NCBI RefSeq assembly: GCF_900111165.1
Contig: NZ_FOGH01000009.1
Location: 19,518-83,517 of the forward strand
DNA length: 64,000 bases
Reading direction: 5' to 3'
From: Nitrosomonas sp. Nm51
GTDB lineage: Bacteria > Pseudomonadota > Gammaproteobacteria > Burkholderiales > Nitrosomonadaceae
Shown: one piece after another, positions 55,348 through 63,740 of the stretch
How the letters are laid out: every line of letters begins with the position of its first letter
Position numbering within the stretch: the stretch's first letter is position 1
Position numbers and translations under genes: made by a program
The notes under the pieces: generated by a model
What the model saw: only the letters and a program-made list of their open reading frames with translations
Databases searched by the model: none
What the model was told of the DNA's origin: nothing

Positions 55348-56206
55348 ATCGGCGGCGTTGCGGACAAGACGCAAAATCCGCGACTGTGTGGCTCAAGGCT
55401 TGATCTATCTGGCGGTAATGCTGGTCAGTCTGGTATTTTTCTGGTTGCTTGTTGATCTTGCGCGTGGCGGTATGACGCACCTTTCCTGGGCGTTTTTAAC
55501 CGAATCGCCGCGCGATGCCGGCCGTGCCGGCGGGATCGCTTCGATTCTGGTTTCCACGCTGCTGATTCTGCTGGTGGCGTTGGTCGCCGCAATTCCCCTG
55601 GCATGGTCAACGGCAATCCTGCTGGCTGAGCTTGTACCGGCAGAAAGCAGTTTCGGTAGATCAGTGCGTTTCAGCTTGCACGTGCTGGCAGGCGTGCCGT
55701 CGATTGTATTCGGATTGTTCGGCAACGCGTTTTTCAGTATTTACCTGGGGCTTGGTTTTTCCATTCTGTCCGGCGGTCTGACGCTGGCCTGCATGCTGTT
55801 GCCGATTCTGACAAGTACCGCCGAGGCCGGACTGCGCGCGGTGCCCGATAGTTACCGGTTATCTGCAGCCGCGCTGGGCCTGTCGCGAACGGCAGCGTTG
55901 ACTCATCTGATTCTGCCCGCTGCCGCGCCCGCACTGGCCGCCGGCCTGCTGATCGGTATCGGGCGAGCGCTGGCCGAGACCGCAGCGCTGCTGTTTACCA
56001 GTGGCTATGTCGACCGCATGCCCGGCTCATTGCTGGATTCGGGCCGCGCGCTGGCGTTGCATATTTTCGATCTGTCGATGAATGTGCCGGGCGGCGATGA
56101 ATCAGCGTACGCTTCGGCGCTGATGCTTGTGATTCTGCTATTATGTATCAATATACTGGCAATGAAACTGGCTTATGGGTTGCAACGCAAAAAAATCATG
56201 ACATGA
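55340..56206 (+). CDS. pstA: Phosphate ABC transporter permease PstA
   Basis: This 288-residue permease has six membrane helices, the signature GVPSIVFGLFGNAFFSIYLG, the EAA loop DSYRLSAAALGLSRTAALTH and GRALAETAALLFTSGYVDRM. It overlaps pstC by 8 bases and pstB by 4 bases (ATGA), so the operon is tightly coupled. Confidence 0.94.
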   Translation: MFESAALRTRRKIRDCVAQGLIYLAVMLVSLVFFWLLVDLARGGMTHLSWAFLTESPRDAGRAGGIASILVSTLLILLVALVAAIPLAWSTAILLAELVPAESSFGRSVRFSLHVLAGVPSIVFGLFGNAFFSIYLGLGFSILSGGLTLACMLLPILTSTAEAGLRAVPDSYRLSAAALGLSRTAALTHLILPAAAPALAAGLLIGIGRALAETAALLFTSGYVDRMPGSLLDSGRALALHIFDLSMNVPGGDESAYASALMLVILLLCINILAMKLAYGLQRKKIMT

Positions 56207-57033
56207 ACGACGATCCGGATGCTTTTACCCTTGGACCGCTGCAGGCCGGGCCGCCATGCTGTGAGCCGCAACCGCTTATCCAAGTGCGCAATCTGACATT
56301 GCACTATGACGGTAAAACAGCGCTGGACAATGTATCGCTGGATATATACAAGGGTTGCATTACTGCACTAATCGGCCCATCCGGCTGCGGTAAAACCAGT
56401 TTTTTGTCGGCAATAAACCGCATGACCGACCTGATTCCGTGCTGTGGCATTGACGGCCGGATACTGGTCGACAACCAGGATATCCATCATCGGGACTGCG
56501 ATGTACAGGCGTTGCGCCGCCGTATTGGTATGGTATTTCAGAAACCCGCGCCTTTTCCGCTGTCCATTCGCCGCAATATCGCATTGCCCCTCAATGAACA
56601 TGGCGTTACGCAAAAAAAAGAAGTAGCTGCCATTACTGAAACAGTATTACGCGATGTCGGACTGTGGGGCGAGGTTTGCGACCGTCTCGACGCTTCTGCG
56701 CTGAGCCTGTCCGGCGGGCAGCAGCAGCGTCTGTGTATTGCCCGCGCACTGGCGCTGAATCCGGAAATTCTGCTGATGGATGAACCCTGCAGTGCACTTG
56801 ATCCCATTGCATCCGGCGTGGTGGAAGATCTGATCTGCCGCTTGCAGGGCCGCTACACCATCGTCATCGTCACGCACAATCTGGCGCAGGCGCGCCGAAT
56901 CGCCAACTACGCGGCTTTTTTCTGGGTCAGGGAACGTACCGGACAGCTCGTGGAGTTCGGCCGTTGCCGGCACATCTTCGAATCACCCCGGGAAGCATTG
57001 ACGGCGGCTTATGTGAACGGGGCGAGAGGGTAG
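56203..57033 (+). CDS. pstB: Phosphate ABC transporter ATPase PstB
   Basis: With the start at ATG 56203 the ATPase has 276 residues. Walker A is GPSGCGKTSFLSAINRM, the signature LSGGQQQRLCIARA, Walker B ILLMDEPCSALDP, and the PstB-typical QKPAPFPLSIRRNIA follows the Q-loop. An earlier ATG (56143) lies within pstA. No phoU follows; the operon ends here against convergent toxin debris. Confidence 0.95.
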   Translation: MNDDPDAFTLGPLQAGPPCCEPQPLIQVRNLTLHYDGKTALDNVSLDIYKGCITALIGPSGCGKTSFLSAINRMTDLIPCCGIDGRILVDNQDIHHRDCDVQALRRRIGMVFQKPAPFPLSIRRNIALPLNEHGVTQKKEVAAITETVLRDVGLWGEVCDRLDASALSLSGGQQQRLCIARALALNPEILLMDEPCSALDPIASGVVEDLICRLQGRYTIVIVTHNLAQARRIANYAAFFWVRERTGQLVEFGRCRHIFESPREALTAAYVNGARG

Positions 57034-57151
57034 TTTTGCGGAAACAAAATCGTCGCGCTTTGGTTTGCCGAAAAACTTGCGCTTGATTTTGTGTGATGAC
57101 ATCCTATAAGGTCGATTTGACGACTTTCTATGATAGAGCACTGTCTTGGGC

Positions 57152-57429
57152 TTATAGTCGGTCTTCCCGCAGGTGCCAGAGCGAAAAATATATACCGTGG
57201 TTTCGGTGAGCACATAACGTAGCTCATAACCGTCAATAATTATTCGTCTAACATTGCGTGGTGCAAATTCATGCAGCAGCACACCAAGTTGCGGATAAAT
57301 CAGTAACTGTTCCGTGCCTGTTATGAGCCGCTGTACTATTTGTAGAGCCGCGCACGGATTAGTTAACGCAAGAAAAGTATGAAGTCGAACCAAATCAAGT
57401 TCAGCGCTCGTTGTCCACTTGAGAACCAC
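57152..57429 (-). pseudogene. ParE/RelE-family toxin gene with a single-base frameshift
   Basis: On the minus strand GTG 57429 opens a ParE-like toxin (VLKWTTSAELDLVRLHTFLA, HEFAPRNVRRIIIDGYELRY, VLTETTVYIFR). After IFR the frame breaks: the next frame encodes LWHLREDRL and a stop at 57152-57154, the normal ParE ending, so one base is missing near CGCTCTGG. In the broken frame translation runs on to 56983, overlapping pstB. The toxin is probably inactive or altered. Confidence 0.8.
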
Positions 57430-57432
57430 GGA

Positions 57433-57674
57433 CTAGACTGGCTTATCAATGTTTTTTGCCCAATCATTAATTGATGCATGATCAACGATTCGACCAGCGT
57501 CGACACCGGCCAAGCCTTTAAGAGTCAGTTGTTGACGTTTTGCTTCAAGCTCAATCAGGGAAGTCAAGGCTTGTTTAATTCTACTTTGTCAGATTACAAG
57601 AATTAGAACAAATTTTCCCTGTCGACGGGTACGGTAACTTGACCTTTACTTGCCAATTTGGCTGTCTGATGCAT
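57433..57674 (-). pseudogene. Antitoxin debris: AbrB-like start and RHH/ParD-like end
   Basis: On the minus strand ATG 57674 encodes MHQTAKLASKGQVTVPVDRE and stops at 57603, the opening of an AbrB/MazE-type antitoxin. After a spacer the frame SLIELEAKRQQLTLKGLAGV continues with DAGRIVDHASINDWAKNI and ends at TAG 57433, 3 bases before the ParE-like start; this is the C-terminal part of a CopG/ParD-type antitoxin. The two pieces do not form one protein. They look like remnants of one or two modules after a deletion. Confidence 0.65.
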
Positions 57675-57693
57675 GGAATTATTTCCAATAAGG

Positions 57694-57712
57694 ATGTTTT
57701 ACATTAAAACAT
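57694..57712. promoter_or_regulatory. Perfect palindrome upstream of the antitoxin remnant
   Basis: ATGTTTTA-CAT-TAAAACAT is a perfect 8-3-8 inverted repeat 20 bases upstream of the AbrB-like start (minus strand). Antitoxins commonly bind such sites to repress their own operon, so it is a likely leftover operator. On its other side (57713-57903) an open minus-strand frame ending ...HPYWK was not recognised. Confidence 0.5.
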
Positions 57713-57903
57713 ATTCGGCTTTCCTGCAATGCAACTATTCTAAAGATGAAGTCAACAATAAGTCTGGCAACTTCCACGTTCGGTTCGTGCGCGGCGGTCA
57801 GTGATTTTTTGAAGTTTGGTTTGGATGGCGGATTGAGGTGAAATATGAAAGCCCGAGTCGGTGCTATGCGGGCTGAGTATCCGCATTCGTCAATGCGGTA
57901 CGC

Positions 57904-57932
57904 TTGACGGAGTGTGAACAAACGACTACATT
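57904..57932 (+). promoter_or_regulatory. Sigma-70 promoter of the higBA module, implying a leaderless toxin mRNA
   Basis: TTGACG (57904-57909), a 17-base spacer and TACATT (57927-57932) make a strong promoter. The toxin ATG at 57940 is only 7 bases after the -10 element, where transcription would begin, so the mRNA would have no leader. No ribosome site is seen before the ATG. Confidence 0.6.
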
Positions 57933-57939
57933 TTTTGTC

Positions 57940-58236
57940 ATGTATATCATTAAGCAGCTCCCTCAATTCAAAGCATGGTTGTTTGGTTTGAAGGATGGTA
58001 TGACGCGACGTCGTCTTGCGCGCCGATTGGAAAAAGCCCAGAACGGCAATCCGGGCGACATCAAGCCGGTGGGCAATGGTGTGTTTGAAATGCGCGAACA
58101 TTTCGGCCCTGGTTGGCGTATGTATTACATTCAACGCGGCGGGATATTGATTGTGATGCTTGGCGGCGGCGACAAGTCGAGCCAGAATGAGGATATTGCC
58201 AGGGCGCAAAGCTTAGCCGCTTCTTTGGAGGATTAA
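57940..58236 (+). CDS. higB: HigB/RelE-type addiction module killer protein
   Basis: This 98-residue basic toxin has the phage-derived Gp49-like HigB pattern: ARRLEKAQNGNPGDIKPVGN, GVFEMREHFGPGWRMYYIQR and LGGGDKSSQNEDIARAQ. Toxins of this type cut mRNA on the ribosome. The start at ATG 57940 is preferred; a TTG at 57904 coincides with the -35 box. The antitoxin follows after 3 bases, toxin first, as in HigBA. Confidence 0.9.
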   Translation: MYIIKQLPQFKAWLFGLKDGMTRRRLARRLEKAQNGNPGDIKPVGNGVFEMREHFGPGWRMYYIQRGGILIVMLGGGDKSSQNEDIARAQSLAASLED

Positions 58237-58239
58237 AAT

Positions 58240-58548
58240 ATGGTCAATAAAATTAAAATCGCTGATTTGCCCGAATTCGACATCGTCGAACACCTCGATA
58301 ACGCGCAGGCTATTGCTGAATATCTGTCAATTGTTTTGGAAGAAGATGATCCATCAGCATTGACTCAGGCGCTTCGCAGTATTGCTCGCGCCCGTGGCAT
58401 GACGGAAGTTGCCAGGGCTTCCGGTTTGACGCGGGAAGCCTTGTATAAAGCACTGGCACCTGGGGCAAAACCGCGTTTTGATACGATATTTAAAGTAATA
58501 CGCGCCCTGGGTGTCAAGTTGCATGCTGAAGTTCCTCAAGCACGATAA
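58240..58548 (+). CDS. higA: HigA-type antitoxin (addiction module antidote, HTH)
   Basis: This 102-residue antitoxin carries the addiction-module antidote pattern (DIVEHLDNAQAIAEYLSIVL) followed by an Xre-like helix-turn-helix (RGMTEVARASGLTREALYKA, then FDTIFKVIRALGVKLHAEV). It should neutralise the toxin encoded just before it and repress the promoter. Both genes look intact, unlike their broken neighbours. Confidence 0.92.
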   Translation: MVNKIKIADLPEFDIVEHLDNAQAIAEYLSIVLEEDDPSALTQALRSIARARGMTEVARASGLTREALYKALAPGAKPRFDTIFKVIRALGVKLHAEVPQAR

Positions 58549-58626
58549 TTTAAACAAAAAAAGATTGCTATTGAAAACGATTATTCCGAGCCGAAAAGCG
58601 ACCAAAACCTATTTGGGAGGTAGTCA

Positions 58627-58937
58627 ATGAGCGAACTGGATCAGGAAGAGCAAGAACTTCTACAAGCGTTTGAAGCCGGTGAACTCAGATGGGCTGCGGA
58701 TTTCGCTGAAAGAAAGGCCATCAGGAATACGCGGAAGCGATGTTCAAGAAAGATGTCCGTATCAACATCAGACTTTCTTCCAGGGATTTGCGGACGCTTC
58801 AGAAAAAAGCTCTGGCGGAAGGTATCCTTTATCAAACCCTGGTTGTCAGCATTCTCCACAAGTATGTAGAAGGCCGTCTGCATATATTAGTCTGTTTATT
58901 AGTTATAAAAACAGGCATATTCAGGTTAGTAAAATAA
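58627..58937 (+). pseudogene. CopG/BrnA-like antitoxin gene with frameshift
   Basis: ATG 58627 (GGGAGG 8 bases upstream) starts MSELDQEEQELLQAFEAGEL, the typical acidic opening of this antitoxin family. After AERK the frame breaks; the next frame gives HQEYAEAMFKKDVRINIRLS, then LQKKALAEGILYQTLVVSIL and HKYVEGRL, the ribbon-helix-helix part. One base is lost near GAAAGAAAGG. No partner toxin was found before or after it. Confidence 0.75.
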
Positions 58938-59020
58938 GATGTATATTTGACAGAAGTAACCTATCAGACGCGGGTCATAAACAATAGGTGTATGATTTTA
59001 TCCGGTTTTTGGTTTGAAGA

Positions 59021-59113
59021 ATGTCTAAACGTTTTGGAAAAACCGTCATATGTTTTATAGTGTTGGCAGCAACAGCACGTTTGGAGGTAAGCGGTACAAG
59101 TATTCAGGAATAA
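59021..59113 (+). CDS. Possible 30-residue secreted or membrane peptide
   Basis: A short frame, MSKRFGKTVICFIVLAATAR followed by LEVSGTSIQE, has a basic start and a hydrophobic segment like a signal peptide. It lies in the otherwise empty 247-base gap before the hydrolase gene. There is no clear ribosome site, and it may be a relic or chance frame. Confidence 0.2.
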   Translation: MSKRFGKTVICFIVLAATARLEVSGTSIQE

Positions 59114-59184
59114 ACTATCACTGATTGGTTCTTCGCGGAATTGTGGCGTTATTTTATATTAACATTCAATACATTATTTAAAAT

Positions 59185-60459
59185 ATGATGAGCAAAAGAC
59201 TGGCCTGTATTTTTTTGATGCTTGTTTTAACAGGTATCAATAAAATTTCTCTGGCCTACGGATACCCGATAACGGATCCTTTTGAAGCGTCGGTTCTTGG
59301 TACCCCCAAGGAGTTGAAAGCCAAGATGCCGGACAAAATAGATATCAAGACGCAACAAATTAAAGTGTTCGAAGATCGAATAACGCCTGCAGTCTTTTGG
59401 TACAATGAGAACCTGACATTTACCATGGCCACGCAGGAAGGCGCCGCGCCGCTGATTTTTATTATTGCCGGGACTGGAAGCAATTCCAACTCGCCCAAAG
59501 CTGATGCGTTACTCAGAATTTTCTACCAGGCCGGTTTTCATGTTGTTGCACTAGGCTCTCCCACGCATCCGAATTTCATCGTTTCTGCATCAACAAATTC
59601 GGTTCCCGGCAATATCCAGGAAGATTCTGAAGATCTTTATAACGTAATGCAGTTAATCTGGAAGAATATTCGAAACGACGTCACTGTGACCGAGTTTTAC
59701 CTCACAGGTTACAGCCTGGGCGGCGCTCAATCGGCGTTTATATCAAAATTGGATGAAAAACGCAGAATATTTGATTTCAGTAAGGTTTTAATGATCAATC
59801 CACCGGTCAACCTGTACAATTCCGTGAATATCCTCGATGATCTTCTGATCAGCAATGTGCCGGGAGGATTGGATAATATAGACGAATTCATAACTGAAAC
59901 CATGGATCAGTTCTCAGCATTCTACTCGTCGGGTAATTTTATCGACACTGATGAAGAATTCCTGTATGAAGCATTCAAGCAATTTAAAGCTGACCAGAAA
60001 AAACTGGCTGCTGTTATCGGTATTTCATTTCGAATTTCCGCTGCTGAGATGTATTTTACTTCGGATGTCGTCAACAATGAAGGATATATCGTTCCCAAAA
60101 ATCTGGTATTAACCAGCACCAGTTCATTAACCGATTACATGATTGTCAGTCTCAGAATAAGCTTTGCGGATTATTTTAATGAATATTTTTATCCATATTT
60201 CCAGGCCAGGCAGTCTGATCTGAATAAACAGGCGTTGATCGCGCGTACCAGCCTGGAAAGTATTGAGGATTATCTGACAAGTTCCAAAAAAATCGGACTG
60301 GTGACGAATCAGGATGATTTCATCCTGGCGCCAGGTGAAATTGATTATTTAAAAAGGGTGTTTAAATCGAGAGCCAAAATATATCCCAACGGGGGCCACT
60401 GCGGAAATATGGATTATAAAGAAAATGCAGCATATATGGTTGATTTTTTTAATAATTGA
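59185..60459 (+). CDS. Periplasmic alpha/beta-fold serine hydrolase, upstream of mlaA
   Basis: This 424-residue protein has a signal peptide (RLACIFLMLVLTGINKISLA). The alpha/beta-hydrolase features are LIFIIAGTGSNSNSPKADAL (oxyanion region), the nucleophile S177 in TGYSLGGAQSAF, a likely acid in TNQDDFILA and the catalytic His in NGGHCGNMDY near the end. It probably acts on a lipid or ester in the periplasm. It is 69 bases ahead of mlaA, which suggests a link to envelope lipids. The substrate is unknown. Confidence 0.8.
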   Translation: MMSKRLACIFLMLVLTGINKISLAYGYPITDPFEASVLGTPKELKAKMPDKIDIKTQQIKVFEDRITPAVFWYNENLTFTMATQEGAAPLIFIIAGTGSNSNSPKADALLRIFYQAGFHVVALGSPTHPNFIVSASTNSVPGNIQEDSEDLYNVMQLIWKNIRNDVTVTEFYLTGYSLGGAQSAFISKLDEKRRIFDFSKVLMINPPVNLYNSVNILDDLLISNVPGGLDNIDEFITETMDQFSAFYSSGNFIDTDEEFLYEAFKQFKADQKKLAAVIGISFRISAAEMYFTSDVVNNEGYIVPKNLVLTSTSSLTDYMIVSLRISFADYFNEYFYPYFQARQSDLNKQALIARTSLESIEDYLTSSKKIGLVTNQDDFILAPGEIDYLKRVFKSRAKIYPNGGHCGNMDYKENAAYMVDFFNN

Positions 60460-60528
60460 ATCGCTAACATAAGTAATTGATTGCGTGTGAATTCATATCT
60501 ATTAGGTAACGTACGGCTTTGTTTGAAA

Positions 60529-61299
60529 ATGCTGAATAACGATTTGTCAAAATTACCCGGAATTATAATGCTGTTATTAGGTATCGGTGCGATAACCGGT
60601 TGCAGCACGGTACCCAAACAACAGAAGGAAATTATTCCGGCGCAAAGAACGTTAAACAAAAATGATGACGATACCTACCCGCTGAGAATTTATGATCCGC
60701 TGGAGCGCTTTAACAGGGGCGTCTATAAATTTAACGCCAAATTCGATCAGTTCGTATTTTTGCCGGCCGTTCAGGTTTATGAATTTATCATACCGGAAAT
60801 TGCGCAGACCGGGATCAACAATTTTTTCTCTAATTTAAGTGAATTAACCAATTTGACAAATTCAATTTTGCAGTTAAAACCCAAATCATCCGCATATGCT
60901 GTATCGCGCTTTCTGATAAATTCGACTGCAGGTATTGGTGGGCTCTGGGACCATGCAAGCGCCTGGGGAATTCACAGACATCCGGAAGATTTCGGCCAGA
61001 CTTTAGGACACTATGGGGTTGGGAATGGCCCCTATCTGGTATTGCCTGTGCTGGGCCCTATGAATACGCGCGATGGCGCTGGCCGGCTGGTCGATTCCTT
61101 GGCTTACGGCGCTGTTTTTTACTGGCAGGCTTTTAATTTAAATTCTCACAGGGGTGCCGGAAGCGCCTTTGCGGCTACGCGCGCCGTTAACACCCGCAAG
61201 CAAATCGAATTCCGTTACTATCAAAGCGGTTCGCCATTTGAATACGATTTAATCCGGTATTTGTATACGCAAAAAAGAAAATTGGAGATAGCAAAATAG
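60529..61299 (+). CDS. mlaA: MlaA (VacJ) phospholipid-transport lipoprotein
   Basis: I start at ATG 60529, giving 256 residues with a lipoprotein signal ending AITGC; a TTG at 60481 is an alternative. The MlaA signature DPLERFNRGVYKFNAKFDQF is clear, followed by NLSELTNLTNSILQLKP, HPEDFGQTLGHYGVGNGPYL and VLPVLGP. MlaA removes mislocalised phospholipid from the outer leaflet of the outer membrane. The other mla genes are not adjacent. Confidence 0.94.
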   Translation: MLNNDLSKLPGIIMLLLGIGAITGCSTVPKQQKEIIPAQRTLNKNDDDTYPLRIYDPLERFNRGVYKFNAKFDQFVFLPAVQVYEFIIPEIAQTGINNFFSNLSELTNLTNSILQLKPKSSAYAVSRFLINSTAGIGGLWDHASAWGIHRHPEDFGQTLGHYGVGNGPYLVLPVLGPMNTRDGAGRLVDSLAYGAVFYWQAFNLNSHRGAGSAFAATRAVNTRKQIEFRYYQSGSPFEYDLIRYLYTQKRKLEIAK

Positions 61300-61648
61300 A
61301 CCGGTTGCGGCAGCAATGAATCAGGACCGTCATTAGCATGTGTGTTGGGGTTCGCAAGCTCACCGCCAACCTGCGCGATAAAGGTGATATTCCCTTTTTT
61401 CTCTGTACTATAAAAACCGCATGTAATATTAGCGGGAAGTTTCATTGATTGTATGTCAGGTTAATTGCATGCGGTTATAACATATGACGACACTTCCTAA
61501 AATACTTACCCAAGTTTTATGAAAACGAATCGATTTCTGGCGCTCGCATAACAGTCGGCGTAACTCTCCAATGCTTACGATTCAGCCTTAACCGCAGTAA
61601 TTCCTGTGCGTATAATAGTAGTTAAATAAATACTTTCATTCAGGTTTA
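61300..61648. other. 349-base gap before the helicase gene
   Basis: A minus-strand frame from 61445 into the mlaA end (MKLPANITCGFYSTEKKGNI, then TFIAQVGGELANP) looks somewhat protein-like but has no ribosome site and overlaps mlaA; it may be a remnant. Otherwise the gap shows only AT-rich sequence that should contain the helicase promoter. Confidence 0.3.
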
Positions 61649-63601
61649 ATGCTCGACCTTAAATCGATTTTTGCATCGGACGGCCTGTTGTCCGAACAGA
61701 TTCCGGGATACCGGATGCGTGCTCAGCAGCTTGAAATGGCACAGGCCATTGCCGAAATCATGGAAAAAAACAGTGTGCTGGTTGCGGAAGCGGGAACGGG
61801 TACCGGTAAGACATTCGCGTATCTGGTGCCTGCTTTACTCACGGGCGGAAAAGTCATTATTTCCACCGGTACCAAAACCCTGCAGGATCAGTTGTTCAAC
61901 CGGGATATTCCCGGTGTGCGTGCCGCACTGAATGTGCCGGTAAGTGTGGCTTTGCTGAAGGGGCGCGCCAACTATCTTTGCCGCTATCATCTCGAAAAAA
62001 CGCTGCATGACGAGCATCTGGCTTTTGTCAATCGTAACGAAATCAGATACCTGCAATTGATTGAACGTTATGCGAAGCATAGCAAAGATGGTGATAAAAG
62101 CGGGCTGGCCGCGGTCCCGGAAAATGCTGTTGTCTGGCATCATGTAACCGCCACCCGCGAAAACTGCCTCGGGACGGAATGCCCGCATTATAAAAACTGT
62201 TTTTTGATGGAAGCCAGAAAAAAGGCGCTGGCGGCCGATATTGTAGTGGTGAATCATCATTTGTTTTTTGCGGATGTTATGCTGCGCGACGAAGGGCTGA
62301 CCGAATTGCTGCCGGCATGCAACTCGGTGATTTTCGATGAAGCGCATCAGTTGCCGGAAACTGCGAGGCTTTTTTTCGGCGAGTCGATCAGCACCGGACA
62401 GCTGCTTGACCTGGCGCACGACAGTAAAGCGGAAGCGCTCCAGGCCGCCCGTGACTGTTTGATCCTGCCAGACGCAACCGTTGCGGTGGAAAAGGCCGCC
62501 AAAGATTTGCGTTTGACGGTTCCTGAAGATCATGTTCGTTTCTCATTACCCGCCATGTTAAAAAATCCAGCATTCAATACGGCGCTGGATACGCTGCAGA
62601 AAAAACTTGCGGAACTGGCCGCTATACTGGAGAAACAGGCAGAGCGTTCGGAAGGACTCGAAAACTGCTGGCGGCGCGCAAACGATCATATTAACCTGAT
62701 CAAACGCTGGCGGGACGATGCTGAAACCGGCGACTATGTGCGCTGGGTGGAAGTCTACAGCAAGGTGATGCAACTCAACGCGACGCCGCTGTCAATCGCG
62801 GAAATTTTCGGCCGGCAGCTTAACGCGACGCCGCGCGCCTGGATTTTTACTTCGGCGACACTATCGGTAAACAGAAATTTTGATCATTATCTCGGCGAAA
62901 TGGGACTCGGTGGTGCGAAATCAGTGAGCTGGGACAGTCCGTTTAATTTTGCTGAACAGGCGCTGCTGTATGTGCCGACAGCCATCCCGGAACCGCATCA
63001 CAAAGACTATATCAGCCTTATCGTCAGTGCCGCATTGCCTGTATTGAAAGCCAGCCGTGGCCGGGCTTTTTTTCTATGTACCAGCTTGCGCGCCATGCAG
63101 CAGATTCATGACCAGCTGGCAGCGGCTTTTGCGTCCGAACAGATCGATTATCCGTTGTTGCTGCAAGGGGGGGCATCGCGTACCGGCATACTTAAACGTT
63201 TTGGCGAGCTTGGCAATGCCGTTCTAATCGGCAGTTATTCGTTCTGGGAAGGTATTGATGTCCGCGGTGCGGCGTTATCGCTGGTGATCATCGATAAACT
63301 GCCATTTGCGCCGCCTGATGATCCCGTGTTGTCAGCCCGTATCGATAAAATCAACCGAGAAGGCGGGAATGCGTTTATGGATTATCAACTGCCGCGAGCC
63401 GTGATCAGTTTGAAACAGGGTGCAGGCCGCTTGATTCGCGATGAATCGGATTACGGTGTTTTAATGATCTGTGATCCGCGATTAACGACAAAACCCTACG
63501 GCCGAAAAATCTGGCAAAGCCTTCCGCCGATGAAACGGACGCGGCAATTAGCCGATGTGGAAAATTTTTTTCAGCATACGGTATTTTCTGCTGCGCACTG
63601 A
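61649..63601 (+). CDS. yoaA: DinG/YoaA-type iron-sulfur ATP-dependent DNA helicase
   Basis: The 650-residue XPD-like superfamily 2 helicase has Walker A AEAGTGTGKTFAYLVPA, the four iron-sulfur cysteines (NYLCRY, then NCLGTECPHYKNCF), the DEAH box IFDEAHQLPE, and the C-terminal motif VI QGAGRLIRDESDYG. Length and pattern fit YoaA better than the longer DinG. It unwinds DNA from 5' to 3' and takes part in repair and replication restart. Confidence 0.93.
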   Translation: MLDLKSIFASDGLLSEQIPGYRMRAQQLEMAQAIAEIMEKNSVLVAEAGTGTGKTFAYLVPALLTGGKVIISTGTKTLQDQLFNRDIPGVRAALNVPVSVALLKGRANYLCRYHLEKTLHDEHLAFVNRNEIRYLQLIERYAKHSKDGDKSGLAAVPENAVVWHHVTATRENCLGTECPHYKNCFLMEARKKALAADIVVVNHHLFFADVMLRDEGLTELLPACNSVIFDEAHQLPETARLFFGESISTGQLLDLAHDSKAEALQAARDCLILPDATVAVEKAAKDLRLTVPEDHVRFSLPAMLKNPAFNTALDTLQKKLAELAAILEKQAERSEGLENCWRRANDHINLIKRWRDDAETGDYVRWVEVYSKVMQLNATPLSIAEIFGRQLNATPRAWIFTSATLSVNRNFDHYLGEMGLGGAKSVSWDSPFNFAEQALLYVPTAIPEPHHKDYISLIVSAALPVLKASRGRAFFLCTSLRAMQQIHDQLAAAFASEQIDYPLLLQGGASRTGILKRFGELGNAVLIGSYSFWEGIDVRGAALSLVIIDKLPFAPPDDPVLSARIDKINREGGNAFMDYQLPRAVISLKQGAGRLIRDESDYGVLMICDPRLTTKPYGRKIWQSLPPMKRTRQLADVENFFQHTVFSAAH

Positions 63602-63740
63602 GATTTTTGCATTGTTTTTCCCCAAGCTACCGTTCATCGGGCAGACGCTTTGATTCAACCGTCACAAATTAATATGCCTATGAACTATTCTCAGCATTTT
63701 TCATCTTATTTATTAATATCAATGAGATAAAGGAACGACA

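Noticed and set aside
57034..57151. Extended 148-residue toxin as a real protein
   Set aside because: The extra C-terminal residues arise from the frameshift and overlap pstB; the intended stop in the neighbouring frame is obvious.
57679..58209. 176-codon minus-strand frame across the higB region
   Set aside because: Most of it is antisense to higB. Only its last 35 residues (before HPYWK) lie in free sequence; they look protein-like but were not recognised, so no gene is called.
61835..62533. 232-codon minus-strand frame
   Set aside because: It is antisense to the helicase, which has all expected motifs.
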